DNA from: Lachnospiraceae bacterium
Lineage (GTDB): Bacteria; Bacillota; Clostridia; Lachnospirales; Lachnospiraceae
Assembly (NCBI GenBank): GCA_021628825.1
Contig: JAJXRY010000002.1
Span: 434,001-498,000 of the forward strand
DNA: 64,000 bases
Reading direction: 5' to 3'
The first letter of the stretch is position 1, and every line of letters starts with the position of its first letter. This document shows positions 10,393 through 19,828 of the stretch, piece after piece. Under the pieces are notes generated by a model that worked only from the letters and a program-made list of their open reading frames with translations, did no database searches and had not been told where the DNA came from. The position numbers were made by a program, and so were the translations under genes.

Positions 10393-10424
10393 GAGTGCCG
10401 CTGCTATGCAACGGCACTCTTTTT
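10393..10424 (+). terminator. Intrinsic terminator of hup
   Basis: GAGTGCCG (10393-10400) pairs with CGGCACTC (10412-10419) across an 11-nt loop, followed by TTTTT. It lies 20 bases after the HU stop codon. Confidence 0.9.
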
Positions 10425-10426
10425 GT

Positions 10427-10533
10427 GTAGAGCACTTAATGAAAGCAAGCCAGAGGGCGCAGCTTGAATTTAGTGCGAACCGGTCCGGAACACTTAACGA
10501 GTGCGAGCAGAAGCGAAGCAAGAGTTTAGTTGC
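10427..10533 (+). repeat. GAGCACTTA tandem element, two units, directly after a terminator
   Basis: Begins GTAGAGCACTTA three bases after the T-tract of the hup terminator. Two units start at 10432 and 10490 (58 bp apart); each begins with a CACTTA arm and ends with TTTAGT(G/T)GC-like sequence, with GCAAGC/GCGAAGC hairpins inside. Relatives lie at 12117 and 31761, and a shorter one at 25289. Confidence 0.7.
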
Positions 10534-10627
10534 CATGCATATGAGAAAATGATCCGGTGGATCATTTTTGAGTGAGATGGACAGGTAGAACATTTTGATA
10601 ATTAGTGCAAAATAGAAGGACATTATT

Positions 10628-10867
10628 ATGAGACTCGACAAATATTTAAAGGTATCCCGTTTAATTAAAAGAAGAACTGTAGCCAACGAAGCCTGTGATG
10701 CAGGCAGAGTGCTGGTGAATGACAAGCCGGCCAAGGCATCCACAAATGTTAAAGAGGGCGATACGATTACGATTGCTTTTGGAAATAAGGATGTAAAGGT
10801 AGAGGTGCTTTCGGTTCAGGAAGTAGTTAAGAAGGATGAAGCCACGGAGCTATTCCGATACCTGTAA
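10628..10867 (+). CDS. rqcP: RqcP/YabO S4-domain RNA-binding protein
   Basis: Seventy-nine residues consisting of one S4 domain (MRLDKYLKVSRLIKRRTVAN, then GRVLVNDKPAKASTNVKEGD). In Bacillus this protein acts with RqcH on split 60S-like 50S subunits during ribosome quality control, stabilising tRNA for alanine tailing. It heads the conserved rqcP-yabP-yabQ-divIC-spoIIE order, which supports the assignment over other small S4 proteins such as Hsp15. Confidence 0.88.
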   Translation: MRLDKYLKVSRLIKRRTVANEACDAGRVLVNDKPAKASTNVKEGDTITIAFGNKDVKVEVLSVQEVVKKDEATELFRYL

Positions 10868-10950
10868 GACATTGAAAAAATAGAAAGTTGTCATTTATTT
10901 TCCATGACGGACATATAGTTATTTAGAGCAAAATGCAGGAGTCATGGAGG

Positions 10951-11241
10951 ATGGAAGATAATACATCAATTAATAAAAAGGCGCATAAACTGATCCTGAA
11001 TAACCGCAGAACAGGAAATCTCACAGGAGTAAGCGATGTCTTATCGTTTGATGAGAATGAGATTATTCTGGAGACGGATCAGGGAATGCTTATGATGAAA
11101 GGAAAAGAACTTCATGTGAGCCGTCTGATGCTGGATAAAGGCGAAGTCGATATCGACGGACGGATTGACAGCGTAACTTATTCCGAACAGGGAAGCCGCA
11201 CGGAACGGACAGAATCGCTCCTTGGCAGACTGTTTAAGTAA
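10951..11241 (+). CDS. yabP: Sporulation protein YabP
   Basis: Ninety-six residues with the YabP/YqfC fold signature: HKLILNNRRTGNLTGVSDV, FDENEIILETDQGMLMMKG, and KELHVSRLMLDKGEVDIDG. YabP is expressed in the mother cell during sporulation. ATG 10951 has AGGAG 9 bases upstream; ATG 10933 lacks a ribosome site. It sits between rqcP and yabQ as in Bacillus. Confidence 0.9.
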   Translation: MEDNTSINKKAHKLILNNRRTGNLTGVSDVLSFDENEIILETDQGMLMMKGKELHVSRLMLDKGEVDIDGRIDSVTYSEQGSRTERTESLLGRLFK

Positions 11242-11246
11242 GGCGT

Positions 11247-11639
11247 ATGAGTCAGGAAATCACCGAAGAACTGCTCCTTTTTTTTCATTCCTTTCTGACC
11301 GGAATTGTCATGGCGCTGTTTTATGACGGCCTGCTCATTATAAGGCGCGTGATCCGTCATGGACAGTTCTGGATTTCATTGGAGGATTTTTTCTTCTGGC
11401 TGATCTGTGCCTGGGGAGTATTTCTCTTTCTGGTAGAAGAAAATAATGGTATTTTGCGATGGTTTGCAGTTGGTGGAGCCGTATTGGGAGCATTTCTTTA
11501 TAAGAAATCCATAAGCAAATGTTATATAAATATTATGTCAACAATAGGAAAGAGCATTCTACACATACTATATCTTGTGGTTCGGAAAATTCTGACACCT
11601 ATAAATGCCGGAAAAGCCTATATTTATAAGAAAAAGTAA
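11247..11639 (+). CDS. yabQ: Spore cortex protein YabQ
   Basis: About 130 residues. Starts 6 bases after yabP, with three or four hydrophobic helices (FFHSFLTGIVMALFYDGL, FFFWLICAWGVFLFLVE, ILRWFAVGGAVLGAFLY), matching YabQ, an outer-forespore-membrane protein needed for cortex formation. The tail is basic (KAYIYKKK). Coupled translation with yabP is likely because of the short spacing. Confidence 0.85.
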   Translation: MSQEITEELLLFFHSFLTGIVMALFYDGLLIIRRVIRHGQFWISLEDFFFWLICAWGVFLFLVEENNGILRWFAVGGAVLGAFLYKKSISKCYINIMSTIGKSILHILYLVVRKILTPINAGKAYIYKKK

Positions 11640-11772
11640 GCGACTTGGACATCGCAATATAAAAAAATATTGCGATCCCTAAAAAAAGAGGTTGACGGTT
11701 TGCATAAAATTACTTAAAAATAACATTATGTAAACACACACAGAAATAATTTTGTGTACATGGAGAAGTAAA

Positions 11773-12078
11773 ATGGCCAGAAAAGCTGCATATAAAAAAC
11801 GACGACAAAATAAAACAGGAATATTTCTGGTAACGCTGGTGCTTCTGATGATGCTGGTTGTAGTAGGAATCAAGAGTATTGAGCTTCGGGAGAAGAAAGC
11901 CTACTATGCGAAGCGCGAAGAGGAGCTTGCCCTTCAGATTGAGCAGGAGGAGCAGCGTGCAGAGGAAATCAAAGAGTACGAGACTTACACCCAGACCAAG
12001 AAGTACATTGAGGAAGTGGCCCGCGATAAGCTTGGACTTGTATATGAAGGAGAGATCCTGTTTAAAGATGAGAATTAG
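11773..12078 (+). CDS. divIC: Septum formation initiator DivIC/FtsB-like
   Basis: 101 residues: a basic cytoplasmic tail, one membrane helix (GIFLVTLVLLMMLVVVGI), a coiled coil rich in Glu/Lys and the end motif YIEEVARDKLGLVYEGEILF characteristic of FtsB/DivIC. It forms the FtsL-DivIC-DivIB complex that activates septal peptidoglycan synthesis. Start at ATG 11773; a ribosome site (GGAGAAG) precedes it. Followed at once by a terminator. Confidence 0.9.
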   Translation: MARKAAYKKRRQNKTGIFLVTLVLLMMLVVVGIKSIELREKKAYYAKREEELALQIEQEEQRAEEIKEYETYTQTKKYIEEVARDKLGLVYEGEILFKDEN

Positions 12079-12080
12079 AT

Positions 12081-12116
12081 GACCATTTGTATCCTATGGA
12101 TATGGATGGTCTTTTT
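12081..12116 (+). terminator. Intrinsic terminator of the rqcP-divIC operon
   Basis: GACCAT (12081-12086) pairs with ATGGTC (12106-12111), followed by TTTTT. The stem-loop begins two bases after the divIC stop. The GAGCACTTA element starts directly after the T-tract. Confidence 0.75.
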
Positions 12117-12275
12117 ATGTAGAGCACTTAGAGAATGCGAGCCAAATGGCGAAGCATGAACTTAGTGCGAACGATACCTGTGCACTTAATGAGAACGAGC
12201 GTAAGCGAAGTACGAATTTAGTGCAGCAGGTATATGTAGAGCACATAGAGAAACTAAGCCAAAGGCTTACAGAAA
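12117..12275 (+). repeat. GAGCACTTA tandem element, three units, after the divIC terminator
   Basis: Units begin at 12124, 12182 and 12241 (58-59 bp apart). Unit one runs GCACTTAGAGAATGCGAGCC to CTTAGTGCGAAC; unit two ends ATTTAGTGC; unit three (GCACATAGAG) is partial and ends in AGCC-AAA-GGCT. The GCACT/AGTGC ends can pair. With 12276-12394 this makes up the 316-base gene-free gap before spoIIE. Confidence 0.75.
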
Positions 12276-12293
12276 TTTTCACCAACACCTAAA

Positions 12294-12302
12294 TACGACA
12301 AA
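12294..12302 (+). promoter_or_regulatory. Possible Spo0A box upstream of spoIIE
   Basis: TACGACAAA differs by one base from TTCGACAAA, the reverse complement of the Spo0A consensus TTTGTCGAA. It lies 93 bases before the spoIIE ATG. Spo0A-P controls spoIIE in Bacillus and Clostridium. A nine-base match is weak evidence on its own. Confidence 0.35.
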
Positions 12303-12394
12303 ATATACCGAAGCCCCTGTGTATAATGTTCTTTACGATGCCATAGATTTATGTATTTATTATGGCATTGCTTAAATAGAAGGGGTGAACGGAC

Positions 12395-13621
12395 ATGAAA
12401 AGACAACCGGATATGGATAAAGAATCTTTCGCAAGTATTCTGCCGGATTACGGGAAGAGAAAATTGATGACCTACGCAGATTCGATCCGCGAACTGGCTT
12501 TAAATCTGGAAGACAGCGGGAATGGGGAACCAGACGATAAAGAGTGCAGGGAGACCGTAGACAGGAGGGATATTCTCTGGCAGAAGAAGCTTTCGGAAAA
12601 TAAAAAGTCTCATGGTGGATCAGCTTCGGGAAATGTCCAAGATTATGATGGAGCTTGCCGAAGAGAACCGGAGATGCGTGCCTATGAGCAGCAGAAGGTT
12701 TAAGCAGATCGCCCATGCATTTAAGGAAATGGAGTTGCAGCTAAAGAATCTGTATCTGATTGAGAATGAAAACGGGCGTACAGAAATATCGGTAACACTG
12801 AAAAGCAAAGGTAAAAAAATCCGCTTTCCTCGGATGAGGTCGGAGATCTGCTTTCTGTTCTGCTCGGAACACATTTAAGCAGCAGACAGGACAATAAATT
12901 CTTTTTATCCGAGGGCTTTGAAACCCTATATTATGTGGAAGAATCGAAATTCCATACCCTGACGGGAGTGGCCAAGGCCGTAAAGGAAACGGAACAAATT
13001 TCCGGGGATAATTACAGCTTTTTTGAAATGGAAACCGGAAATCTCACGGCCGTATTGTCGGACGGAATGGGCTCCGGGGACAAAGCCTGTGCCGACAGCA
13101 CAATGGTGGTAGAGCTGGTGCAGCGTTTTTTAGAGGCGGGTTTTCAGATGGAAATGGCCATCCAGATGATTAACAGTACCCTGCTTTCCGGTGGGGAGCA
13201 GAGTAATATGTCGACGCTGGATGTGTGCAGCCTTGATCTGTACAGCGGAGAATGCCGGTTTGTAAAGGTGGGAAGCTCCAGTTCCTATATTAAAAGGCAG
13301 CATCTGGTGGACCGGATTTCTTCCGGAAATCTGCCGCTCGGTATTTTCCAGAAGCCGGATGTGGAAAGCATTGGGCGTACCCTGATGGATGGAGATTATA
13401 TTATTATGATTTCGGATGGCGTACTGGATGCGCTGTCACAGGGGATCGGAGAGGATATGCTGTCGGAATTTATAGGAAGCCTTACGGTAGAAAATCCGGG
13501 AGAAATGGCGAATACCATTTTGCGATACTGCATTCAGCAGTCCAGGGGACATATCCGGGATGATATGACGGTCATGGTGATCGGGATCTGGGAGCGGAAT
13601 GCAGATGACCGGGCATCATAA
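12395..13621 (+). CDS. spoIIE: SpoIIE-type PP2C phosphatase, short form without membrane domain (frameshifted)
   Basis: SpoIIE dephosphorylates SpoIIAA to release sigma-F in the forespore. The C-terminal PP2C domain has VLSDGMGSGDKA, MISDGVLDAL and RDDMTVMVIG, all carrying metal-binding Asp residues. The N-terminal 190 residues are helical and charged, matching the central regulatory region. Full-length family members have about 800 residues with ten N-terminal membrane helices; here only about 409 codons exist and the upstream 316 bases are non-coding. Frame changes lie near 12600 (A5) and 12813 (A7). Position between divIC and tilS is as in Bacillus. Whether the short form is real depends on this assembly being right. 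Confidence 0.82.
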
Positions 13622-13675
13622 ACCGTGCGACAAAAAGGCTTTCCATTTCCTGCAAAAATACATTATATTTAATGT

Positions 13676-15070
13676 ATGGTTGAAGAAGTTTTGCAGTATA
13701 TCATGCAATATCATATGGTGGAGCCGGGCGATGTGGTGATCGCAGGCGTTTCAGGGGGCGCGGATTCGGTCTGCCTCCTTCTTGTGTTGGAAAAACTGGT
13801 AGCAAGGCTTTCCATAACGATAGAAGTTGTTCATATTAATCATGGCATCCGCGCGGAAGCCGGAGAGGATGCGGAATTTGTCCGGAAGCTGTGCAAAGAT
13901 CGGCAGATTCCCTTTCACCTGATTTGTGCAGATGTGGAGTCACAGGCAAAGCAGGAAAAGCTGTCTACCGAAGAAATGGGACGAAAGATCCGCTATGAAG
14001 CCTTCCGGCAGATTCTCGGTGGACGAAAGGGAAAGATTGCAGTAGCACATAACAGTAACGACCGTGCGGAAACGATGCTGTTTCATCTGTTCCGGGGGAC
14101 AGGACTTACCGGAGCGTGCGGTATCCGTCCGGTACAGGGGGAAATCATCCGTCCCCTGCTTTTTCTTGAGCGGAAAGAGATTGAGCAGTGGTTACAGGAG
14201 CAGCAGATTTCCTTTTGTACGGATGCGACGAATCTGGGAGATGACTATACCCGGAACCGGATCCGGCATCATATCCTGTCTTATGCGGAGAAAGAAATTG
14301 TGCACGGAACCACCGCCAATATGAATCGTGCGGCAAAGCAGCTGCAGGAAGCCGATGAGTATGTGATGAGACAGACACTGGCAGCCGTGGAGCGGTGCTG
14401 TGTCTTTACAGATCACCCGAAAGCTGTTTCGGTGAAGCTTTCCCTGTTACAGAAAGAAGATCCGTTTATCCGGAAGCGGCTCCTTTTTTATGCCGTGTGT
14501 GAAATTGCAGGGCAGAAAAAGGATATTACGGAAGCGCATATCCAGAGCATTGATAAGCTTTTACAGGGGACGGGCAGTAAGGAATGTATGCTTCCTTATC
14601 AGGTTCATGTCTATAAACAGTATGAATGGGTAAAAATAGAAAAGAGGGAAGCGTGTGCAGAACCTTCCGGGGAGGAATATCCGGAATTGCCGGTTGGGAT
14701 TCCTTCCGTGATTCAGGTCCCTTTACTTGGAGATGTGGAATTTCAGACGTTTCCCTATGAAAAAAATCTCAAATTATTCCTCAAAAAAACATATACGAAA
14801 TGGTTTGATTATGATAAAATAACAACGACTTTGTTCCTCAGACCAAGACAGGCTGGGGATTATTTAACGGTTAATCAACAGATGGGACGTAAATCCCTGC
14901 AGGACTACTTTGTAGATCAGAAAATCCCGAAGGAAAACAGAGATTCCCTGTATGTTCTTGCCATGGATCATCATGTGGTATGGGTTCCGGGGCTGCGAAT
15001 CAGCGAGTTCTTTAAAATTACGGAACAGACAGAGCATGTTTTACAGGTGAGGGTTCTGTCAAAGGAGTAA
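13676..15070 (+). CDS. tilS: tRNA(Ile)-lysidine synthetase
   Basis: 464 residues, intact. Converts C34 of tRNA-Ile(CAU) to lysidine using ATP, giving AUA decoding. The PP-loop AGVSGGADSVCLLLVL is at residues 23-38, followed by VHINHGIRAEA, VAHNSNDRAETMLFHLFRGTG and TDATNLGDDYTRNRIRHHIL. The TilS C-terminal substrate-binding domain (LRPRQAGDYL, GRKSLQDYFVDQKIP) is present. Start ATG follows a poorly defined ribosome site. It precedes hpt as in Bacillus. Confidence 0.95.
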   Translation: MVEEVLQYIMQYHMVEPGDVVIAGVSGGADSVCLLLVLEKLVARLSITIEVVHINHGIRAEAGEDAEFVRKLCKDRQIPFHLICADVESQAKQEKLSTEEMGRKIRYEAFRQILGGRKGKIAVAHNSNDRAETMLFHLFRGTGLTGACGIRPVQGEIIRPLLFLERKEIEQWLQEQQISFCTDATNLGDDYTRNRIRHHILSYAEKEIVHGTTANMNRAAKQLQEADEYVMRQTLAAVERCCVFTDHPKAVSVKLSLLQKEDPFIRKRLLFYAVCEIAGQKKDITEAHIQSIDKLLQGTGSKECMLPYQVHVYKQYEWVKIEKREACAEPSGEEYPELPVGIPSVIQVPLLGDVEFQTFPYEKNLKLFLKKTYTKWFDYDKITTTLFLRPRQAGDYLTVNQQMGRKSLQDYFVDQKIPKENRDSLYVLAMDHHVVWVPGLRISEFFKITEQTEHVLQVRVLSKE

Positions 15071-15120
15071 GGCAAATAGAATAGTAAATGGTAACACCAT
15101 TAGAGAAAGGAGTCATAGAT

Positions 15121-15648
15121 ATGGCTGAAAGAGTTAGAGTACTTTTTATCAGAGGAAGAAGTAGATGCAAAAAAATTAAGGAGATCGGAGAACAGATCAG
15201 CAGGGACTATGCCGGCAGGAGCGTTCATCTGGTATGCGTTTTAAAGGGTGGAAGCTTTTTCATGTGTGAGCTTGCCAAGAGAATTACCGTGCCGGTATCT
15301 TTGGACTTTATGTCGGTTTCCAGCTACGGAAGCGAAACAAAGTCAAGCGGTGTCGTACGAATTGTGAAGGATCTTGATGAACCCCTGAAGGGAAAGGATG
15401 TTCTTGTTATTGAGGATATTGTGGATTCCGGACGTACCTTAAGCTATCTGCTTGAAATGTTAAAGGACAGAGGACCTGCGAGCCTTCGCCTTTGTACCCT
15501 GTTAGACAAGCCGGAGAGAAGAGTCACCGATGTACATGTGGATTATACCGGATTCGAGATTCCCGATGAATTTGTTGTAGGATATGGTCTTGACTATGAC
15601 CAGAGATACCGTAACCTGCCTTATATTGGAGTAGTTGAATTCGATTAA
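15121..15648 (+). CDS. hpt: Hypoxanthine phosphoribosyltransferase (with a cancelled double frameshift)
   Basis: Salvages hypoxanthine/guanine to IMP/GMP. About 175 residues. It shows VLKGGSFFMCELAKRI, the PRPP loop VLVIEDIVDSGRTLSYL, and VVGYGLDYDQRYRNLPYIG. Residues 7-16 read LFIRGRSRCKK, unlike the family; shifting by one base between the T5 run near 15143 and the A7 run near 15166 gives LLSEEEVDAKK, the expected sequence. So one base is extra and one is missing. ATG 15121 follows AAAGGAG. Confidence 0.92.
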   Translation: MAERVRVLFIRGRSRCKKIKEIGEQISRDYAGRSVHLVCVLKGGSFFMCELAKRITVPVSLDFMSVSSYGSETKSSGVVRIVKDLDEPLKGKDVLVIEDIVDSGRTLSYLLEMLKDRGPASLRLCTLLDKPERRVTDVHVDYTGFEIPDEFVVGYGLDYDQRYRNLPYIGVVEFD

Positions 15649-15686
15649 TTTATAAATAATAAAGTAATTTCTGAAAGGAAAATAGT

Positions 15687-17512
15687 GTGAAAAAAAGTAG
15701 AGGATTAAGTGTATATTTCGTTGTGATGCTGGTTTTTACTGGCATTGCTGATTATTCCCAGCTTCATGGACAATAACCGGATCGAATATACAAGAGGTGA
15801 ATTAATGAATGATCTGGAGGCTGGCCGGGTGGTCAGCGCAGACATTATGCCGAGCCGGCAGACACCGACCGGTGAGGTGACCGTTACATTGCAAAGCGGT
15901 CTGGAAAAGACCCTATATGTTACCGATGTCAGTGAAATCGAACAGTTCCTGATTTCCTTTAACGTAGATCCCAATGTAGAAAAGGTACAGGAGGAAAACT
16001 GGTTCCTGACCAGTATTCTTCCGATGCTGGTGGCGGTGGTTGTGCTGATCGTGTTCTTTACCATGATGAACGGGCAGAACGGTGGAAGCAATGCCAAGAT
16101 GATGAACTTCGGAAAGAGCCGTGCGAAGCTTTCCATGGGCGATGGAACTGTAACCCTGAAAGATGTTGCCGGTCTTCAGGAAGAAAAGGAAGAACTGGAA
16201 GAAATTGTAGAATTCTTAAAGGATCCTGCCAAGTTTACCAAAGTTGGGGCGAGAATTCCGAAGGGTGTTCTTTTAGAGGGTGCTCCCGGTACCGGTAAGA
16301 CCCTGCTTGCAAAAGCGATTGCAGGAGAAGCCGGTGTTCCGTTCTTTAGTATTTCCGGTTCGGATTTCGTAGAGATGTTCGTCGGTGTCGGTGCTTCCCG
16401 TGTGCGTGATCTGTTTGAAGAAGCCAAGCATCATGCACCCTGTATTGTATTTATTGATGAAATTGATGCGGTTGCCAGAAGACGTGGTACCGGTATGGGA
16501 GGCGGCCACGATGAAAGAGAGCAGACACTGAACCAGCTCCTTGTGGAAATGGACGGATTTTGGCGTCAATGAAGGAATTATCGTACTTGCTGCAACGAAC
16601 CGTGTCGACATTCTGGATCCGGCAATTCTTCGTCCGGGACGTTTTGACCGTAAGATTACCGTGAACCGTCCGGACGTGGCAGGCAGGGAAGAAATTCTCC
16701 GTGTGCATGCCAAGAATAAACCGCTTGCAGAAGACGTGGATTTAAAGAAGGTTGCACAGACAACGGCCGGATTTACCGGTGCAGATCTGGAAAATCTCCT
16801 GAACGAGGCTTCCATTGTTGCTGCGAAGGAAAACCGTACCTATGTAATCCAGAAGGATATTGAGAAAGCCTTTATCAAGGTCGGACTGGGCGTAGAGAAG
16901 AAGAGCCGTGTGATTTCAGATAAGGAAAAGAGAATTACGGCATTCCATGAAGCAGGTCATGCGATCCTGTTCCATGTGCTTCCGGATGTGGATCCGGTTC
17001 ATATGATTTCGATCATCCCGACGGGACTTGGCGCTGCAGGTTATACGATGCCTCTTCCGGAAAAAGATGAAATGTTTCTGACAAAGAGCCACATGCTGCA
17101 GGATATTATGGTTTCCCTGGGTGGACGAATTGCAGAAGAAATCGTGTTTAATGATATTACAACCGGTGCTTCCAATGATATCCAGAAGGCAACCAAGACG
17201 GCGAGAAACATGGTAACCCGTTATGGTATGTCCGAGAAGCTTGGTGTGATCAACTATGATAATGATGACGATGAGGTCTTTATCGGTAAGGATCTTGCGC
17301 ATGCCAAGAGCCACAGCGAACTGATTTCCGGAAAGATTGATACCGAAGTTAAGGATATCGTGGATGACTGCTACCGCAAGGCGAAGGAAATCATCTTAGA
17401 GCATATGGATGTGTTGAATAAGTGTGCCGAGCTTCTTCTGGAAAAGGAAAAGATTGGAAGAGAAGAATTCGAAGCATTGTTTGATGACAGAGAAAAACCG
17501 GTTACGGAGTAG
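15687..17512 (+). CDS. ftsH: ATP-dependent zinc metalloprotease FtsH (frameshifted)
   Basis: Membrane-anchored AAA+ protease, about 607 residues. Helix one begins at VYFVVMLVFTGIALL, then an extracytoplasmic FtsH_ext domain and helix two (ILPMLVAVVVLIVFFTMM). AAA motifs are GAPGTGKTLLAKAIAGEAG (Walker A), CIVFIDEIDAV (Walker B), the SRH ATNRVDILDPAILRPGRFDR, and the zinc site HEAGH near residue 410. Frame changes occur near 15735 and at a T4 run near 16559 in MDGFGVNEG. GTG 15687 follows AAAGGAAAA; the GTG at 15685 runs straight into TGA. Last gene of the tilS-hpt-ftsH unit. Confidence 0.95.
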
Positions 17513-17700
17513 GATGCATTTGTCAATGAAATATATTTGGTGAAAATGCACAAAAAGTTAAAACGATTTTTGTAATATTTGTGAATCGTGAGTATTTACG
17601 CAAAAAAATAGGCATATGCTATTATACTACTTGTAACCCCCCCAATACATTATATAGTTTTTGCTATACCCCATAAGAAAGAAATACCTTCTCTAAAGAG

Positions 17701-17727
17701 GACAGTAATTATTTACTGTCTTTTTTT
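17701..17727 (+). terminator. Intrinsic terminator downstream of ftsH
   Basis: GACAGTAA and TTACTGTC (17701-17720) form an 8-bp stem with a TTAT loop, followed by TTTTTTT. It is 188 bases after the ftsH stop. The 359-base gap 17513-17871 otherwise shows AT-rich DNA with no gene; TTGACA at 17794 with an AT-rich region 18 bases downstream may be the promoter of the chemoreceptor gene. Confidence 0.75.
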
Positions 17728-17871
17728 ACTATGCAAAAATTTATCACTGTACAGTATAAAAGTCGAAAATTTAATAAATATTTATAAACCACATTGACAG
17801 GAAAAAAAAATTTTTTTGATATATCGAAATCGAGTTGTATTTATACATATAAGAGAAAGGAAAAATGTGCT

Positions 17872-19603
17872 ATGGCATTGGGAAAAAAACACGATGAATC
17901 AAAGACTGGAAAAAAATGCAGTTGAAGGAAAGAATAAACTATGGATACAAAAAAAGTAATCATTATGATGCTGATATCCGGAATACTGTCCGTTGCGATT
18001 ATTGGAGTGTTGTTCGCCAATATGATGCGATATGTTGAAAAAGGTACAGAGGGCAGATACCGCTGTAAAAATCTGCCGGGTCGATGTGAATGCAGCAGCA
18101 AGAAATATTAGGGAAATGGCACTAAACAGTGACACATCCAGTTATGATGATTATGAAAAAAAGGTAGAGGATAATCTTGCAGAAGTTGATTCTGAGTTGA
18201 AGATATTAAAGAAAACAGGAATTGTTTCCGATGAGCTTTATCAGGAGTATGCTTCTTCTCTTTCAGACTGGGGGAATATCGGTTACTCTATTATGCAGCA
18301 GATTATAAGTGGTGAAATGGAAAATGCGACCGATGCGATTATTAATCAGTGTACCCCGGCATTGGATCAGGCAGTAGAGATCGGAGTGAAGCTGGACGAT
18401 GTGACGGATCAGGCCAGCAGCCGGGCGGTTATGTTTACGGTATTACTTGCCATTGCGGGAATAAGCATTATTGTGATCTGCCTGCTTTTAGCATCTATTT
18501 TAGCAAGGAAAACAGGTCAGGAGGTACTGGGAACCATTCTGACTCCGCTGCATGCGATTGAGGATGTTGCGAAAGAACTGACAGAAGGAAACCTGCATAG
18601 TACATTGAATTATCATTCTGAAGATGAGATCGGAAGACTTGCACATAGTATGCGTAAGTCCATTCGTATATTGGGATCTTATGTGGATGATATAGATCGT
18701 TCCATGAAACTGTTTTCAGAAGGAAATTTTGATGCTCAGCCGGAAGTAGAATGGAAGGGCGATTTTATTGGCATTCTGAATTCCTTTATGGCATTTGAAA
18801 AAAGCATGGCAGATACCGTTAGCGGAATTCAGCGTGTTTCTGACGAGGTTTCAAGTGGAGCGGAGCAGGTGGCATCAAGCTCCAGTGACCTTGCGGATGG
18901 TGCAACAAACCAGGCATCGGTTGTTGAAGAATTAACCGCAACAGTTACGAATGTATCGGAACAGGTAGCGCGGAATTCGCAGTCTGCAAAGGAGATAAGC
19001 GGAAGAGTGGATGAGCTTGGAAACTCTATTTTCGAGAGCAATGGCAAGATGCGTGAAATGGTTGATTCCATGAATGAGATCAATGTGGCATCAAAAGAGA
19101 TCGACAAGATTATAGCAACGATTAACGAGATAGCTTCCCAGACCAATCTTCTGGCATTAAATGCTTCCATTGAAGCAGCAAGAGCAGGGGAGGCAGGAAA
19201 AGGCTTTGCGGTTGTAGCAAATCAGGTAAATGTATTGGCGGATCAAAGTGCCCAGGCGGCGAAGGAATCCTCTTTACTGATTGAAACCTCAGTTAAAGCT
19301 GTGGAGAAGGGCATGGTGATTGCAGGACAAACGGCTGCACAATTAGAGCAGGTGGCTGAAACCTCCAAAAAAATTACAGAGGAAGTTGCAAGGATTGCCG
19401 ATACCCTGGAAACACAGACTACAGAGATTTATCAGATTAATCAGGGTATTGAGCAGATCAATGATGTTGTACAGAACAATTCGGCAACATCAGAGGAATG
19501 TGCAGCTGCCAGTCAGGAGATGAGCAATGAAGCAGAGAACCTGCGTAAACTGATTCAAAAGTTCCGGATTGCAACGTTTGAAAACAGTGAAAGTGCTTCA
19601 TAA
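17872..19603 (+). CDS. Methyl-accepting chemotaxis protein (frameshifted near the N-terminus)
   Basis: About 577 residues. A short basic start (MALGKKHDESKTGKK), helix one (IIMMLISGILSVAIIGVLFA), a helical extracellular sensor of about 150 residues resembling 4HB_MCP, helix two (ISIIVICLLLASILA), HAMP (LHAIEDVAKELTEGNLHSTL), and the signalling hairpin tip EIASQTNLLALNASIEAARAG. Such receptors control CheA. Three A-run shifts (near 17920, 17955 and 18038) break the first 60 codons; the rest is open. No che genes are adjacent, so it is a stand-alone receptor. Ligand unknown. Confidence 0.9.
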
Positions 19604-19667
19604 TGCAGTAATAAGTATAGAAAAACATGATATTGGGTTACAAATAATTTGATGAACTGATATGTAA

Positions 19668-19695
19668 GGCTCCCGGAAAATCCGGGAGCCTTTTT
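19668..19695 (+). terminator. Strong intrinsic terminator after the chemoreceptor gene
   Basis: GGCTCCCGGA pairs perfectly with TCCGGGAGCC around AAA, followed by TTTTT. It is 64 bases after the stop codon. Confidence 0.93.
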
Positions 19696-19828
19696 GAAAA
19701 CTCATAAAAGGAAAACCCATACTTTTCTTGATTATAAAAACATGGTTGGTATAAAATAAATCTAGTTGTGAATTTTTTTCGATCAGATGAAATTCATTCT
19801 ATAAAAAAATAGATGGAGCATATGGTAT

